The position numbers were made by a program, and so were the translations under genes. The notes below the pieces were generated by a model. The model was not told where the DNA came from. It did not search any database and worked only from the letters and a program-made list of their open reading frames with translations. DNA of 20,052 nucleotides from a bacterium (GTDB taxonomy: Bacteria; Bacteroidota; Bacteroidia; Bacteroidales; Muribaculaceae): contig SFVH01000030.1 of NCBI GenBank assembly GCA_004561555.1, positions 1 through 20,052 on the forward strand, in the 5' to 3' direction. This document shows, in pieces, positions 7,124 through 15,900 of this stretch. Numbering within the stretch: position 1 is the stretch's first letter; the number at the start of each line of letters is the position of its first letter.

Positions 7124-8728
7124 ATGAAAAAAGCTATTATATCTCTCGCACTTATGGCAACAACAATTCTTCTAAATGCCAAAATGCCTGCAATCCTTTC
7201 TCAAGCGTATTCGCCGGAAATGACCCAATGGGTTGATTCCGTATTCAACAAGCTTACGCCGGAAGAAAGGATAGGACAGATTATCAATAAAATGTTTGAG
7301 GCCGACAATATAGAGGCAGCTAAGGCAGCAGTAGATGAAGCTGTGGCTAAATATCATTTCGGATGGGCTTACTGCTCTATCGGTCCGGCTCAACACCATG
7401 CCATTATCGCCAACTATGCCAACAGTGTGTCGAGGGTGCCAGTGGCAATGACCCTCGACGGCGAATGGGGATTGGCAATGCGTATGCCCGACACGCCGCG
7501 TTTCCCGAAAAATATGATGCTCGGCGCTATACAAGACGAAGAGCTCCTTTATGAATTTGGTAAAGAGATGGCGCGCGAATGTCATGAAGTAGGGGTGAAT
7601 GTCAATTTCGCTCCCGTTGTGGATGTCAACAGTAATCCGCTGAACCCCATAATAGGGTTGCGCTCTTACGGCGAAAATCCCGATAATGTGGCGGCAAAAG
7701 CCATCCTTTATGCCAAAGGGCTTGAGAGTGGAAGAGTGCTTTCTTGTGCAAAGCATTTCCCGGGGCATGGTGACACCGACACCGACAGCCATAAGACCCT
7801 GCCCACTGTCAATCGCTCCTACGAGCAGATTATGGCTTCCGACATGCCCCCGTTTGCGGCTTACATCAATCAGGGATTGGGGGCGGTGATGGTGGCTCAC
7901 CTCGACATCCCGGCGTTAAACACTGCCGGTCGCCCCACATCGCAGACTCGTAGCGTGGCTCACGGCTTGCTCCGCGACTCTTTAGGATTTGAGGGTATTA
8001 CATTCACCGACGGCTTGAAGATGCTCGGTGCGCATCCCAACGATGAGCCTAACGGGCTGGTGAGCTTGCTCGCCGGTGCCGATGTGCTTATCAATCCTCA
8101 TAGGTTGGAGCAGAGTTTCGCCGAACTCGTTATGGCATATAATAATCGCAGCGATGTACATGCCATGATTGATGCCGCTTGCAAGAAGACATTGGCTTAT
8201 AAGTATGCTCTCGGATTAAACTCCTACAAGCCCGTAAATATCGACGGAATGATGGAGCGCATAAATTCGCCTTATGCGCTCGACCTGTGTCGCCGTATGT
8301 ATGAGGCGGCTATCACCGTAGTCAAAAACGACAACGACGTGTTGCCTTTAGACGCCGATGACTGTATGACGGTGGCACTTGGCGATGCCGACAATATTGA
8401 AAAGATTGCCGGTGGCAACGACAATGCCGGCAACATTGTGGCAGCTGTTTTTGATGTCAACGATGAGGTGCGTAGAGCATTGTCGTTGTTGCTCGATGGT
8501 GCAAAGGGTAAGAAAGTGACTATTGTGGCATTTACTATCCCTTACAAACTGGCTGATATAGCCGATTTGGTGGCGCGTTGCGATGCCTGTGTCGTGGCTT
8601 ATGAAGCTGTCGAGAGTGCACAATTTGCCGCTATGAAAGTGATTTCCGGCAATGCTCCGGCGTTGGGGCGTATGTCGGTGTCGGTTGAAGGTGTGGCTAA
8701 AGTTGGTGAGGGTTTATCTTTTAAATAG
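7124..8728 (+). CDS. Secreted glycoside hydrolase family 3 beta-N-acetylglucosaminidase (NagZ-like)
   Basis: A 534-residue exported GH3 enzyme. Residues 1-19 are the signal peptide (MKKAIISLALMATTILLNA). The N-terminal TIM-barrel carries the NagZ-specific Asp-His acid/base dyad D221/H223 in KHFPGHGDTDTDSHKTLP, and the nucleophile D296 in ITFTDGLKM. D112 (LDGEWG) sits where the substrate-binding acid of the family lies. The dyad marks hexosaminidases acting on GlcNAc, such as the GlcNAc-MurNAc linkage of peptidoglycan fragments, rather than beta-glucosidases. A Rossmann-like GH3 C-terminal domain spans ~390-530. Start choice: GTG 7118 is possible, but ATG 7124 gives a standard signal peptide and aligns without gaps to the paralogue downstream. 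It ends at the point where that paralogue continues into a serine-hydrolase domain. Spacing is 11 nt upstream and 9 nt downstream, so it is mid-operon. Confidence 0.9.
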   Translation: MKKAIISLALMATTILLNAKMPAILSQAYSPEMTQWVDSVFNKLTPEERIGQIINKMFEADNIEAAKAAVDEAVAKYHFGWAYCSIGPAQHHAIIANYANSVSRVPVAMTLDGEWGLAMRMPDTPRFPKNMMLGAIQDEELLYEFGKEMARECHEVGVNVNFAPVVDVNSNPLNPIIGLRSYGENPDNVAAKAILYAKGLESGRVLSCAKHFPGHGDTDTDSHKTLPTVNRSYEQIMASDMPPFAAYINQGLGAVMVAHLDIPALNTAGRPTSQTRSVAHGLLRDSLGFEGITFTDGLKMLGAHPNDEPNGLVSLLAGADVLINPHRLEQSFAELVMAYNNRSDVHAMIDAACKKTLAYKYALGLNSYKPVNIDGMMERINSPYALDLCRRMYEAAITVVKNDNDVLPLDADDCMTVALGDADNIEKIAGGNDNAGNIVAAVFDVNDEVRRALSLLLDGAKGKKVTIVAFTIPYKLADIADLVARCDACVVAYEAVESAQFAAMKVISGNAPALGRMSVSVEGVAKVGEGLSFK

Positions 8729-8737
8729 GGCATAACT

Positions 8738-11719
8738 ATGATTAAAAGGCTTCTTTTGTGTGTGGCATGTTTTGCCGTCTTTAATGCTTCGGCGGTAAAG
8801 CCGTTGATGCTTCGTAATGTTGATGAAGAGAAAATGACGGCATGGGTCGATTCTGTTTATAATGCGATGTCGCCTGAGCAACGTGTGGGGCAACTCATTG
8901 CCAAACCATTTGAAAGTAAAAACCTATCTCAATCGAAGGCTGAGATAAAGCGTATTATTGATAATTATCATGTGGGTTGGGTATATTTTCAAGGCGGCCC
9001 TATTAATAACCATGTTACACTTGGCGAATATGCGCGCTCTATCTCTAAGGTGCCTATAGCTGTGGCTATCGACGGCGAATGGGGATTGTCGATGCGTATG
9101 CCCGACACTCCGCGTTTTCCGAAAAACATGATGCTCGGTGCAATCCAAGACGATAAGCTCATCTATCAATACGGACTTGAGATGGCGCGCGAATGTCATG
9201 AAGTGGGCATTAATGTGAACTTTGCTCCCGACGCTGATGTGAATAGTAATCCGCTGAATCCCGTTATCGGTACCCGCTCTTTTGGCGAAGACCCGCTGAA
9301 TGTGGCGCGTAAAGTGGTGGCTTATGCGCGTGGCTTGGAAGACGGTGGGGTGATGGCGGTGGCTAAACACTATCCCGGACATGGCGATACCCATTCCGAC
9401 AGTCATAAGACGCTACCCACGGTGAGCCGTTCGTTGGCTTCCATACGCTCTATCGATTTGCTCCCTTTTGAGAACTTCATAAATGCCGGGTTAGGAGGTG
9501 TGATGGTGGGGCATCTTGAAGTGCCGGCGTTAAACACCGGTAAGCATCCCACTTCGCAAACGAAGCGAGTTGTTACCGATTTGCTGAAAAATGAAATGAT
9601 GTTTGAAGGTTTGGTCTTTACCGACGGATTGGGTATGAAAGGTGCTCATCCCGACGGAAAGCCTAACGGATTGTCGAGCTTCCTTGCCGGCTCTGACGTG
9701 CTTCTGGAGCCTTATCTCCTCGATAAAAGCTACCACCAACTGTTAGATTATTATCATCATAGCAAGAAAAACCAGGCTGCTATTGAGGCAGCTTGTAAGC
9801 GCATTTTGGCTTGGAAATTTGCTCTCGGGGTGCACAATCATCAACCGGTGGCGGCTGAAGGAGCAATGGCAAGAGTATATACCCGTGAGGCTAAGGTCGT
9901 GTTGAGGAAACTCTACGCCGCTTCAATGACTGTAATCAAAAATGATAATCAAACCTTACCGATAAAGCATTTGGAAGATGCCACTGCTGTAGCTGTAGCA
10001 GGGGGGACCCTCGATGGTGCTGACAGTTTTATTTCCACATGCGAATTATACACCCGAATATCGCCCAAGGCTGTCAATGCCGAAAATGCCACCGCGTGGG
10101 CTGACGCCAACAAAGACGCTTCGTCGGTAATAATCGGAGTGTTTGATAAAAAAGCTACAACGGTGAGCGCAGTAAAGCAGGTGATTGACAAAGTAGGAGC
10201 TTCAAAAGTCGTGCTGGTGATGTTTATCAAGCCTTATGACCTTGCCGCTTATGCTTCGCTTATCGCACGATGTGGTGCCGTAGTAGAGGCTTATGAGAAA
10301 CATATTTATGCCCAGGAATATGCCGCGCAGGTAGTGTTTGGTGGTAGCGATGCCACCGGGAGAATGCCGGTATCGGTAGATGGTGTGGCTAAAGTGGGAG
10401 ATGGCATTACTATCATGTCTTCACGTTTGGGATATGAGATGCCCGAAGAGCAGGGGCTCGACTATCGGTTGGTGCAACAAATTGATTCTATCTCCAATCT
10501 CGGTGTCAAGGAGGGCGCATTCCCGGGTTGTCAAGTGCTTGTGGCGCGACATGGTAAGGTAGTGATTAACAAGTGTTATGGCACTCTCGATGCCGCCGGT
10601 AAAGAAAAAACTTCGGTGAGCGACCTTTACGATTTGGCATCGGTGTCGAAAGCCACCGGCACCCTCTCCGGGGTGATGGCTGCCGTTGATGCCGGGTTGC
10701 TTGACGTTAACGGTTTATTAGGTGCTTACATTCCGCAACTTAAAGATTCTCCGAAAGGTATGCTCTCCATCCGCAATCTTCTTTTTCATGAGACTGGAAT
10801 GAAGCCCTCACTGAATATGTACACCATTATGACCGACACAGCTTCATTCTCCGGTGCGCTTTCCATTGGTTCTCGAAAGTCGGGCTACAGCCGATTTTCC
10901 GGTGGTGCATATATCAACGATGATGCTAAAGTGCGCACCGATATCACTTCTCCCGTAACAAAGAGAGGATGTAATGTGAAAATCGGGAAAAATTTGTTTG
11001 TTGGTAAAGCTGCCTCCGACACCATTATGCAGACAATCTACAACCTGCCTTTGCGTGCCGACCGAAAATTTGTCTATAGCTGTCTTAATTTTTGCCTTCT
11101 CAGGCAAGCCGAAGAAAATGTCACCGGCATGCGCCACGACCGATATGTCTACGACCGAGTGTTTCATCGCATCGGAGCTTATCGCACTGTCTATCGTCCG
11201 CTCGACTTCTTTTCGCCATCGGAGATTGCACCTACAGAAGTAGACGATTACTTTCGCAGTGGCACTATTCGGGGAGTGGTGCACGATGAAACCGCGGCTT
11301 TTAGCGGTGGCATTCAAGGAAATGCCGGTCTCTTTTCAAATGCCAACGACCTTGCCAAACTATGCCAAACCTGGCTATTTGGAGGCATGTATGGTGGAGA
11401 ACAAATATTCTCGGAGCAGACGGTGAAATTATTTCTAACAGAGAAGTCTGCCGTGTCTCATCGCGGTTTGGGATTTGACAAGCCTAATTTCTTAAATCCC
11501 GACAACTCGTCGATATCTACCCGGGTGTCGGCGGAAGTGGTGGGGCATACCGGGTTCACCGGCACATCGTTTTGGATTGACCCTTCCGAAGATATCATCT
11601 ATATCTTTCTTTCCAATAGGGTGTGCCCCTCGCGTAATAATTCGGCTTTTGCCCGCGTAGGTGCACGCTACAACATTTTTTCGTATATTTACGACTCTAT
11701 TGAGCGTAATCGACATTAG
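8738..11719 (+). CDS. Secreted NagZ-like GH3 fused to AmiE-like beta-lactamase-family serine hydrolase
   Basis: A 993-residue bifunctional exported enzyme. Residues 1-19 are a signal peptide ending NASA. Residues ~30-365 form the GH3 barrel with dyad D221/H223 (KHYPGHGDTHSDSHKTLP) and nucleophile D296 (FTDGLGM). These have the same residue numbers as in the preceding gene. Residues ~385-560 form the GH3 C-terminal domain. Residues ~575-990 form a class C beta-lactamase-type domain with S635-x-x-K638 (SVSK), Y780 (YSCLN, in place of the more usual YSDLN), VHDETAAFSGGIQGNAGLFS, and H937-T-G (HTGFTG). All three active-site elements are present. In B. subtilis, secreted NagZ (GlcNAc removal) and AmiE (cleavage of MurNAc-L-Ala) are separate neighbouring genes acting on muropeptides. 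This chain appears to join them. An esterase or peptidase role for the second domain cannot be excluded. It is the last gene of the operon; no clear terminator follows. Confidence 0.9.
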   Translation: MIKRLLLCVACFAVFNASAVKPLMLRNVDEEKMTAWVDSVYNAMSPEQRVGQLIAKPFESKNLSQSKAEIKRIIDNYHVGWVYFQGGPINNHVTLGEYARSISKVPIAVAIDGEWGLSMRMPDTPRFPKNMMLGAIQDDKLIYQYGLEMARECHEVGINVNFAPDADVNSNPLNPVIGTRSFGEDPLNVARKVVAYARGLEDGGVMAVAKHYPGHGDTHSDSHKTLPTVSRSLASIRSIDLLPFENFINAGLGGVMVGHLEVPALNTGKHPTSQTKRVVTDLLKNEMMFEGLVFTDGLGMKGAHPDGKPNGLSSFLAGSDVLLEPYLLDKSYHQLLDYYHHSKKNQAAIEAACKRILAWKFALGVHNHQPVAAEGAMARVYTREAKVVLRKLYAASMTVIKNDNQTLPIKHLEDATAVAVAGGTLDGADSFISTCELYTRISPKAVNAENATAWADANKDASSVIIGVFDKKATTVSAVKQVIDKVGASKVVLVMFIKPYDLAAYASLIARCGAVVEAYEKHIYAQEYAAQVVFGGSDATGRMPVSVDGVAKVGDGITIMSSRLGYEMPEEQGLDYRLVQQIDSISNLGVKEGAFPGCQVLVARHGKVVINKCYGTLDAAGKEKTSVSDLYDLASVSKATGTLSGVMAAVDAGLLDVNGLLGAYIPQLKDSPKGMLSIRNLLFHETGMKPSLNMYTIMTDTASFSGALSIGSRKSGYSRFSGGAYINDDAKVRTDITSPVTKRGCNVKIGKNLFVGKAASDTIMQTIYNLPLRADRKFVYSCLNFCLLRQAEENVTGMRHDRYVYDRVFHRIGAYRTVYRPLDFFSPSEIAPTEVDDYFRSGTIRGVVHDETAAFSGGIQGNAGLFSNANDLAKLCQTWLFGGMYGGEQIFSEQTVKLFLTEKSAVSHRGLGFDKPNFLNPDNSSISTRVSAEVVGHTGFTGTSFWIDPSEDIIYIFLSNRVCPSRNNSAFARVGARYNIFSYIYDSIERNRH

Positions 11720-11783
11720 TAATTTTGTCGGTTGTTTCGCATATTTTTGTGATTTATTTGGATAAAATTATTGCTGCATGTAA

Positions 11784-11811
11784 TACTTTTGTGAAAATAT
11801 GCGTAATTTTG
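11784..11811 (+). promoter_or_regulatory. Candidate promoters of queF-queC
   Basis: Two exact TAnnTTTG boxes precede queF: TACTTTTG at 11784-11791, giving a leader of about 30 nt, and TAATTTTG at 11804-11811, giving about 10 nt. TTTG at 11757-11760 could serve as the -33 element of the first, though its 23-bp spacer is long. A third TAATTTTG lies at 11720-11727, directly after the upstream stop. CGCATATTTT (11738-11747) and its exact reverse complement (11794-11803) flank the first box and could form an operator or a stem. Confidence 0.5.
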
Positions 11812-11827
11812 CACAAAAACATGGTGT

Positions 11828-12301
11828 ATGTCAAGAAAAGATAATGAATTGGAGGGGGTGACTCTCCTCGGTAATCAAAACACAAAATATAGTGACAATT
11901 ATGCTCCGGAGGTGCTCGAAACTTTTGTCAATAAGCACCCCGACAACGAATATCTTGTCACATTCACTTGCCCGGAATTTACAAGCCTTTGCCCAAAAAC
12001 GGGACAGCCGGATTTCGGTAAAATCATTATTAATTACATTCCGCGAGAAAAAATGGTGGAGAGCAAGAGCCTAAAGCTTTATCTCTTCAGTTTTCGCAAC
12101 CACGGCGACTTCCATGAAGATTGCGTGAATATCATTATGAAAGACCTTGTAAAACTGATGAATCCTTGCTATCTTGAGGTGAAAGGCATTTTTATGCCTC
12201 GTGGCGGCATCTCGATTTTGCCGTTTGCCAACTATGCCGACGACGACCATCAAGAGTTGCGTCGCGCGCGATTGCTCGCTAACTTTACCGATAGCTTTTA
12301 A
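11828..12301 (+). CDS. queF: NADPH-dependent 7-cyano-7-deazaguanine (preQ0) reductase
   Basis: A cytoplasmic enzyme that reduces the nitrile of preQ0 to the aminomethyl group of preQ1 with two NADPH, for queuosine at the tRNA wobble base. The 157-residue length and single T-fold match the YkvM-type (unimodular) QueF. Visible active-site residues are Cys55 in CPEFTSLCPKTGQPDF (thioimide nucleophile), Asp62, the QueF motif ESKSLKLY at 78-85 (NADPH binding), and His96/Glu97 in GDFHED (preQ0 recognition). The numbering coincides with the B. subtilis enzyme. The start ATG at 11828 follows TAnnTTTG boxes by a short leader. queC follows after 10 nt, so the two are an operon. queD and queE are not here. 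Confidence 0.95.
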   Translation: MSRKDNELEGVTLLGNQNTKYSDNYAPEVLETFVNKHPDNEYLVTFTCPEFTSLCPKTGQPDFGKIIINYIPREKMVESKSLKLYLFSFRNHGDFHEDCVNIIMKDLVKLMNPCYLEVKGIFMPRGGISILPFANYADDDHQELRRARLLANFTDSF

Positions 12302-12311
12302 ATACACATAT

Positions 12312-12986
12312 ATGAAGAAAAAAGACACTATCATTGTGCTTTCCGGGGGAATGGACTCGGTCACTATGCTTTATGAATTTTATAGCGATATCGCTCTTGC
12401 AGTGACGTTCAACTATGGCTCCAATCATAACGCCCGCGAGATTGAGTGCGCTCGACTGCATTGCGAACGACTTGGCATTGAGCATATTGTTATTCCGCTG
12501 GAGTTTATGAAGCAATATTTTGCAAGCTCGCTACTTGATGGCGCAGAGGCTATCCCTGAAGGTAACTACGACGATGAGAATATGAAATCCACGGTGGTGC
12601 CTTTCCGCAATGGCATTATGCTTGCCGTGGCGTGCGGGCTTGCCGAGAGCCGTGGTTTGAGCCATGTGATGATTGCAAACCATAGCGGTGACCATGCTAT
12701 TTATCCCGATTGCCGCCCGGCTTTCGTAAAAGCTATGTCGGCGGCTATGAGTGCCGGCACCTACGATGGTGTGACTGTGATGGCTCCTTACACCAACATC
12801 TCAAAAACCGAAATAGCGCGGCATGGAGCAAGGTTCGGCATTAATTATGCCGAAACCTATTCTTGCTACAAAGGCGGTGAGGTGCATTGTGGAGTGTGTG
12901 GCACTTGCCGCGAGCGTAGAGAGGCTCTTCATGATGCCGGTATCGACGACCCTACAACTTACGAAACTATGTCTAATCTTTTATAA
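12312..12986 (+). CDS. queC: 7-cyano-7-deazaguanine (preQ0) synthase
   Basis: ATP-dependent enzyme converting 7-carboxy-7-deazaguanine and ammonia to preQ0, the substrate of the QueF encoded just upstream. The 224-residue protein has the PP-loop SGGMDS (11-16) for ATP, the conserved FRNGIMLAVA and IANHSGDHAIYPDCRP segments, and a zinc site of four cysteines: C185, C193, C196 and C199 (SCYKGGEVHCGVCGTC). The start ATG at 12312 gives MKKKDTIIVLSGG, the normal N-terminus. The frame is open further upstream, but there it overlaps queF and has no family similarity. The LRR gene starts 4 nt after the stop. Confidence 0.95.
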   Translation: MKKKDTIIVLSGGMDSVTMLYEFYSDIALAVTFNYGSNHNAREIECARLHCERLGIEHIVIPLEFMKQYFASSLLDGAEAIPEGNYDDENMKSTVVPFRNGIMLAVACGLAESRGLSHVMIANHSGDHAIYPDCRPAFVKAMSAAMSAGTYDGVTVMAPYTNISKTEIARHGARFGINYAETYSCYKGGEVHCGVCGTCRERREALHDAGIDDPTTYETMSNLL

Positions 12987-12990
12987 CGTT

Positions 12991-15900
12991 ATGAAAAAGT
13001 ATCTTTTATCATTTGTGGCAGTGTTGCTTGCTATCCCTTTTGGCAATGCTGCAACAGCAGTTTTGACGCTTTCCACTAACAAGGAAGTGGGTACGGAATT
13101 GAAACTGCTCGCTTGGTGTACGACCATCGACGAACCGGTGATTATCGACTGGGGTGATGGTAATGAGGTGTCTTACTTTATCGACCCTTCTGCTGCCACA
13201 TATAACAAATGGACAAAGGGAACAGTCAAAGGTTCCACCATTACCATCAAGGGTAATCTCATGGAATTTGAGCTTCCCGAGGCGGGTATTACCGCTGTTA
13301 CCGCTGAAAATCAGTCGGTGCTTCAACGCCTCGACTTGGCTAAAAACGAAATCGCTTCTTTCTCTCCCGGTGCTATGCCCTCGCTCACCGAATTGGACTT
13401 GAACAACAACCGATTGACGTCGTTTGACGCTACGGGTATGACCTCGCTCAAACGATTGAATCTTAAGGCTAACCAAATTGACAGCCATAATTTTAACATC
13501 GAGTCGACGGCTTCTACGCTCACTGAGCTGAATGTGGCTGAAAACGGAGATAACTTTATTACGCTGAATCTTATCAATTTCACCGCTTTGGAATATTTCT
13601 ACGGTATGAAAAACCCGGAGATGACCACAGTGGTCTTTGCCGACGGCAATACCAATCTTCGGCAGATTGATATGAGCGAATGCTACATTATGCACTTCTA
13701 CGCTATAACATTGCCCTCGCTCACCACTCTCAATCTCGGAAACAATGCCCTTCTTGAATTTGAACAAGGCACATATCCGAAACTCTCCACCTTGTCGCTC
13801 AACGACAACTATCTCTCGGAGGTGGATGTCACTTCGTTTAGAAATCTAACGTCGCTCTCGGTAGCTAACAATTCGCTGCTTTATTTCTTGGACGTTAGTA
13901 ATGCCGCCGACCTTTCGTCGCTCAATATCTCCGGCTGTAATTTTTCATCAATCAACTTGAAAAATAACGCTTCGCTGAAATATCTCTACGTGCAAAACAA
14001 TCCTAACCTCGCTCATCTTGATGTCACCCCGATGCGCGACCTTCGCACTCTTAAGATTTCTAACACGAAGATTGCAAATATCGACCTCTCTAACGCATAT
14101 TTCCTTCAAGAGTTTTATGCTGAAAACACCCAATGTCCGTTTTTCTACTTCAACTATCTTAATCCTTCGGGAAATCTGCGAATGGTGGATATTCGCAACA
14201 ACAAGAATATGACAGGCGCTTCAGTGACTTTTTCTCTGCGCACCCTTCCGGCTTGTTCGCGTTCCACCTCTACTGCCAATCTTCTGCTTGAAGGCTCTAA
14301 TGCCGAAACCGCCGATACCAGTTATGCCACTTCTTCAGATATGCAATGGAAAGTGGACGTGACCGGCGATGGGACTGCTTCCAATGCTGCCGTGCCGGTA
14401 ACCGTAGATGCCACCCCAACAGGCAACACAATCACAAAAACCGGTTATTTCGGGGGTAATCTGTCGGTCGAAAAGACGGTAGTTCTTACCGAATATGCAG
14501 CCTCGGGCGGGACGTTTACTCTTGAGCAATGGAGCGGCCCTTACTATCAAGACCTTTCAGATGTCACTACCTCCGCCCTTAATGGTGTGGCTGTGCATAT
14601 CAATGCAGTACCTGATGAGGGTTATACTTTTAAGGGGGTGATGGTAAACGGAAATATGATAAACGAAGAATGGTTTTTAGTTTCGGAAAATGCTGTGATT
14701 AAGCCGGTGTTTGGCGGAGAAGAGCGGAAAATTTCTTTCACTTGCCCGCTCGACCAACCGCTGTCGTTTGCCCTCGCAGCGCTCTCCGGAAGCGATAAGG
14801 TTTATGTCGATTGGGGTAACGGCGCACGTCAGGAATACTCAGTGACGTCTACTTCATGGACTCGCATCGACGGCACTGCCGTAGGTGATGGAGAGGAAGC
14901 CACGGTGTCAATCTACGGTGATGTCTTCGCTGCCAACTTCGAAAGCTTCGGAGAATATGGCGAGCTGATTGGGGCGTGGAACAACAAGATTTCAAGTTTT
15001 GACTTCTCGCAAAATGAAATCCTCACAATGCTTAATCTTTATATGAATCCTATCCATACGCTTAACGTAGGGCATCTCAAAGATTTGTATTCACTCGACT
15101 GCGGTTACTGCGAACTTACCTCGCTCGATGTCAGCCACAACGACAACTTGGAAGAATTGTCGTGTAAGGGTAACTACCTCACAAGCCTCGACCTTACGGC
15201 TTGCCGCTATCTCCAATACCTTGATGCCGGTGTTAATGGGCTTGAAAGCATTGACCTTGGGGCAACGCCTCACATAAAAAACCTCCTACTTGCCAATAAC
15301 AACTTGGAGACTATCGACGTGTCGATGCTCCACGAGGTTTCGGAGATGTCGCTTCAAGGCAATCTATTGACATCTATCGACCTCTCGAATAATACAGGGT
15401 TGAAAGAGCTTAGTGTGTCGGGCAACAATCTATCCTCGCTCGATGTGTCTGCCAATCATCTGCTTGGCTCGCTCTCTTTTAACAACAATGCTATCCACGC
15501 CATCGACCTCTCAAACAATCCCAAAATCTATCGCCTCGACTGCGGCGGTAATGGTATGGATGCTTGTCAGCTCAACGACTTCTACCTCTCGTTGCCGAGC
15601 CCGGCTGATGCGCCGGAGGATATGGTGGGGGTAAGTCTGACAGTGCTCACCGGCACCGAAGACACGCCCAATGATGCCGAAAATGCCGATTCGCGCATCG
15701 CTACCGACAAAGGTTGGACGGTGAATATCTCCGGAAATGCCTCCGGTTGCGATGTGGCTCCCTTGTTTATCAATCCGACAGTCAACGGCTCCGTACAGCT
15801 CCTCGATGCCGACGGTAATGCCATTGAGTCGGGTAGCAAAGTGAAGAAAAATTCGCCCATCACTATCGTGCCCACCCCCGACGAAGGTTATGTCTTTGAT

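Noticed and set aside
8738..8800. Lipoprotein signal on the GH3-AmiE fusion
   Set aside because: Cysteines at positions 8 and 11 are within the hydrophobic core and no LxGC-like lipobox precedes them; an AxA-type cleavage after NASA fits better.
11720..11827. preQ1 riboswitch ahead of queF
   Set aside because: No CCCTC-A-rich tail or H-type pseudoknot consensus of the class I aptamer is present, and the leader from the likely start sites is too short.
12201..12311. Longer queC start overlapping queF
   Set aside because: The extension is out-of-frame queF coding sequence; the family N-terminus begins at 12312.
12823..12990. Longer start for the LRR protein inside queC
   Set aside because: It would place 56 unrelated residues before a clear signal peptide that begins at 12991.
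13348..15552. CRISPR or tandem DNA repeat
   Set aside because: The periodicity is at protein level (LRRs of 21 residues); DNA units are strongly diverged and continuous coding sequence.
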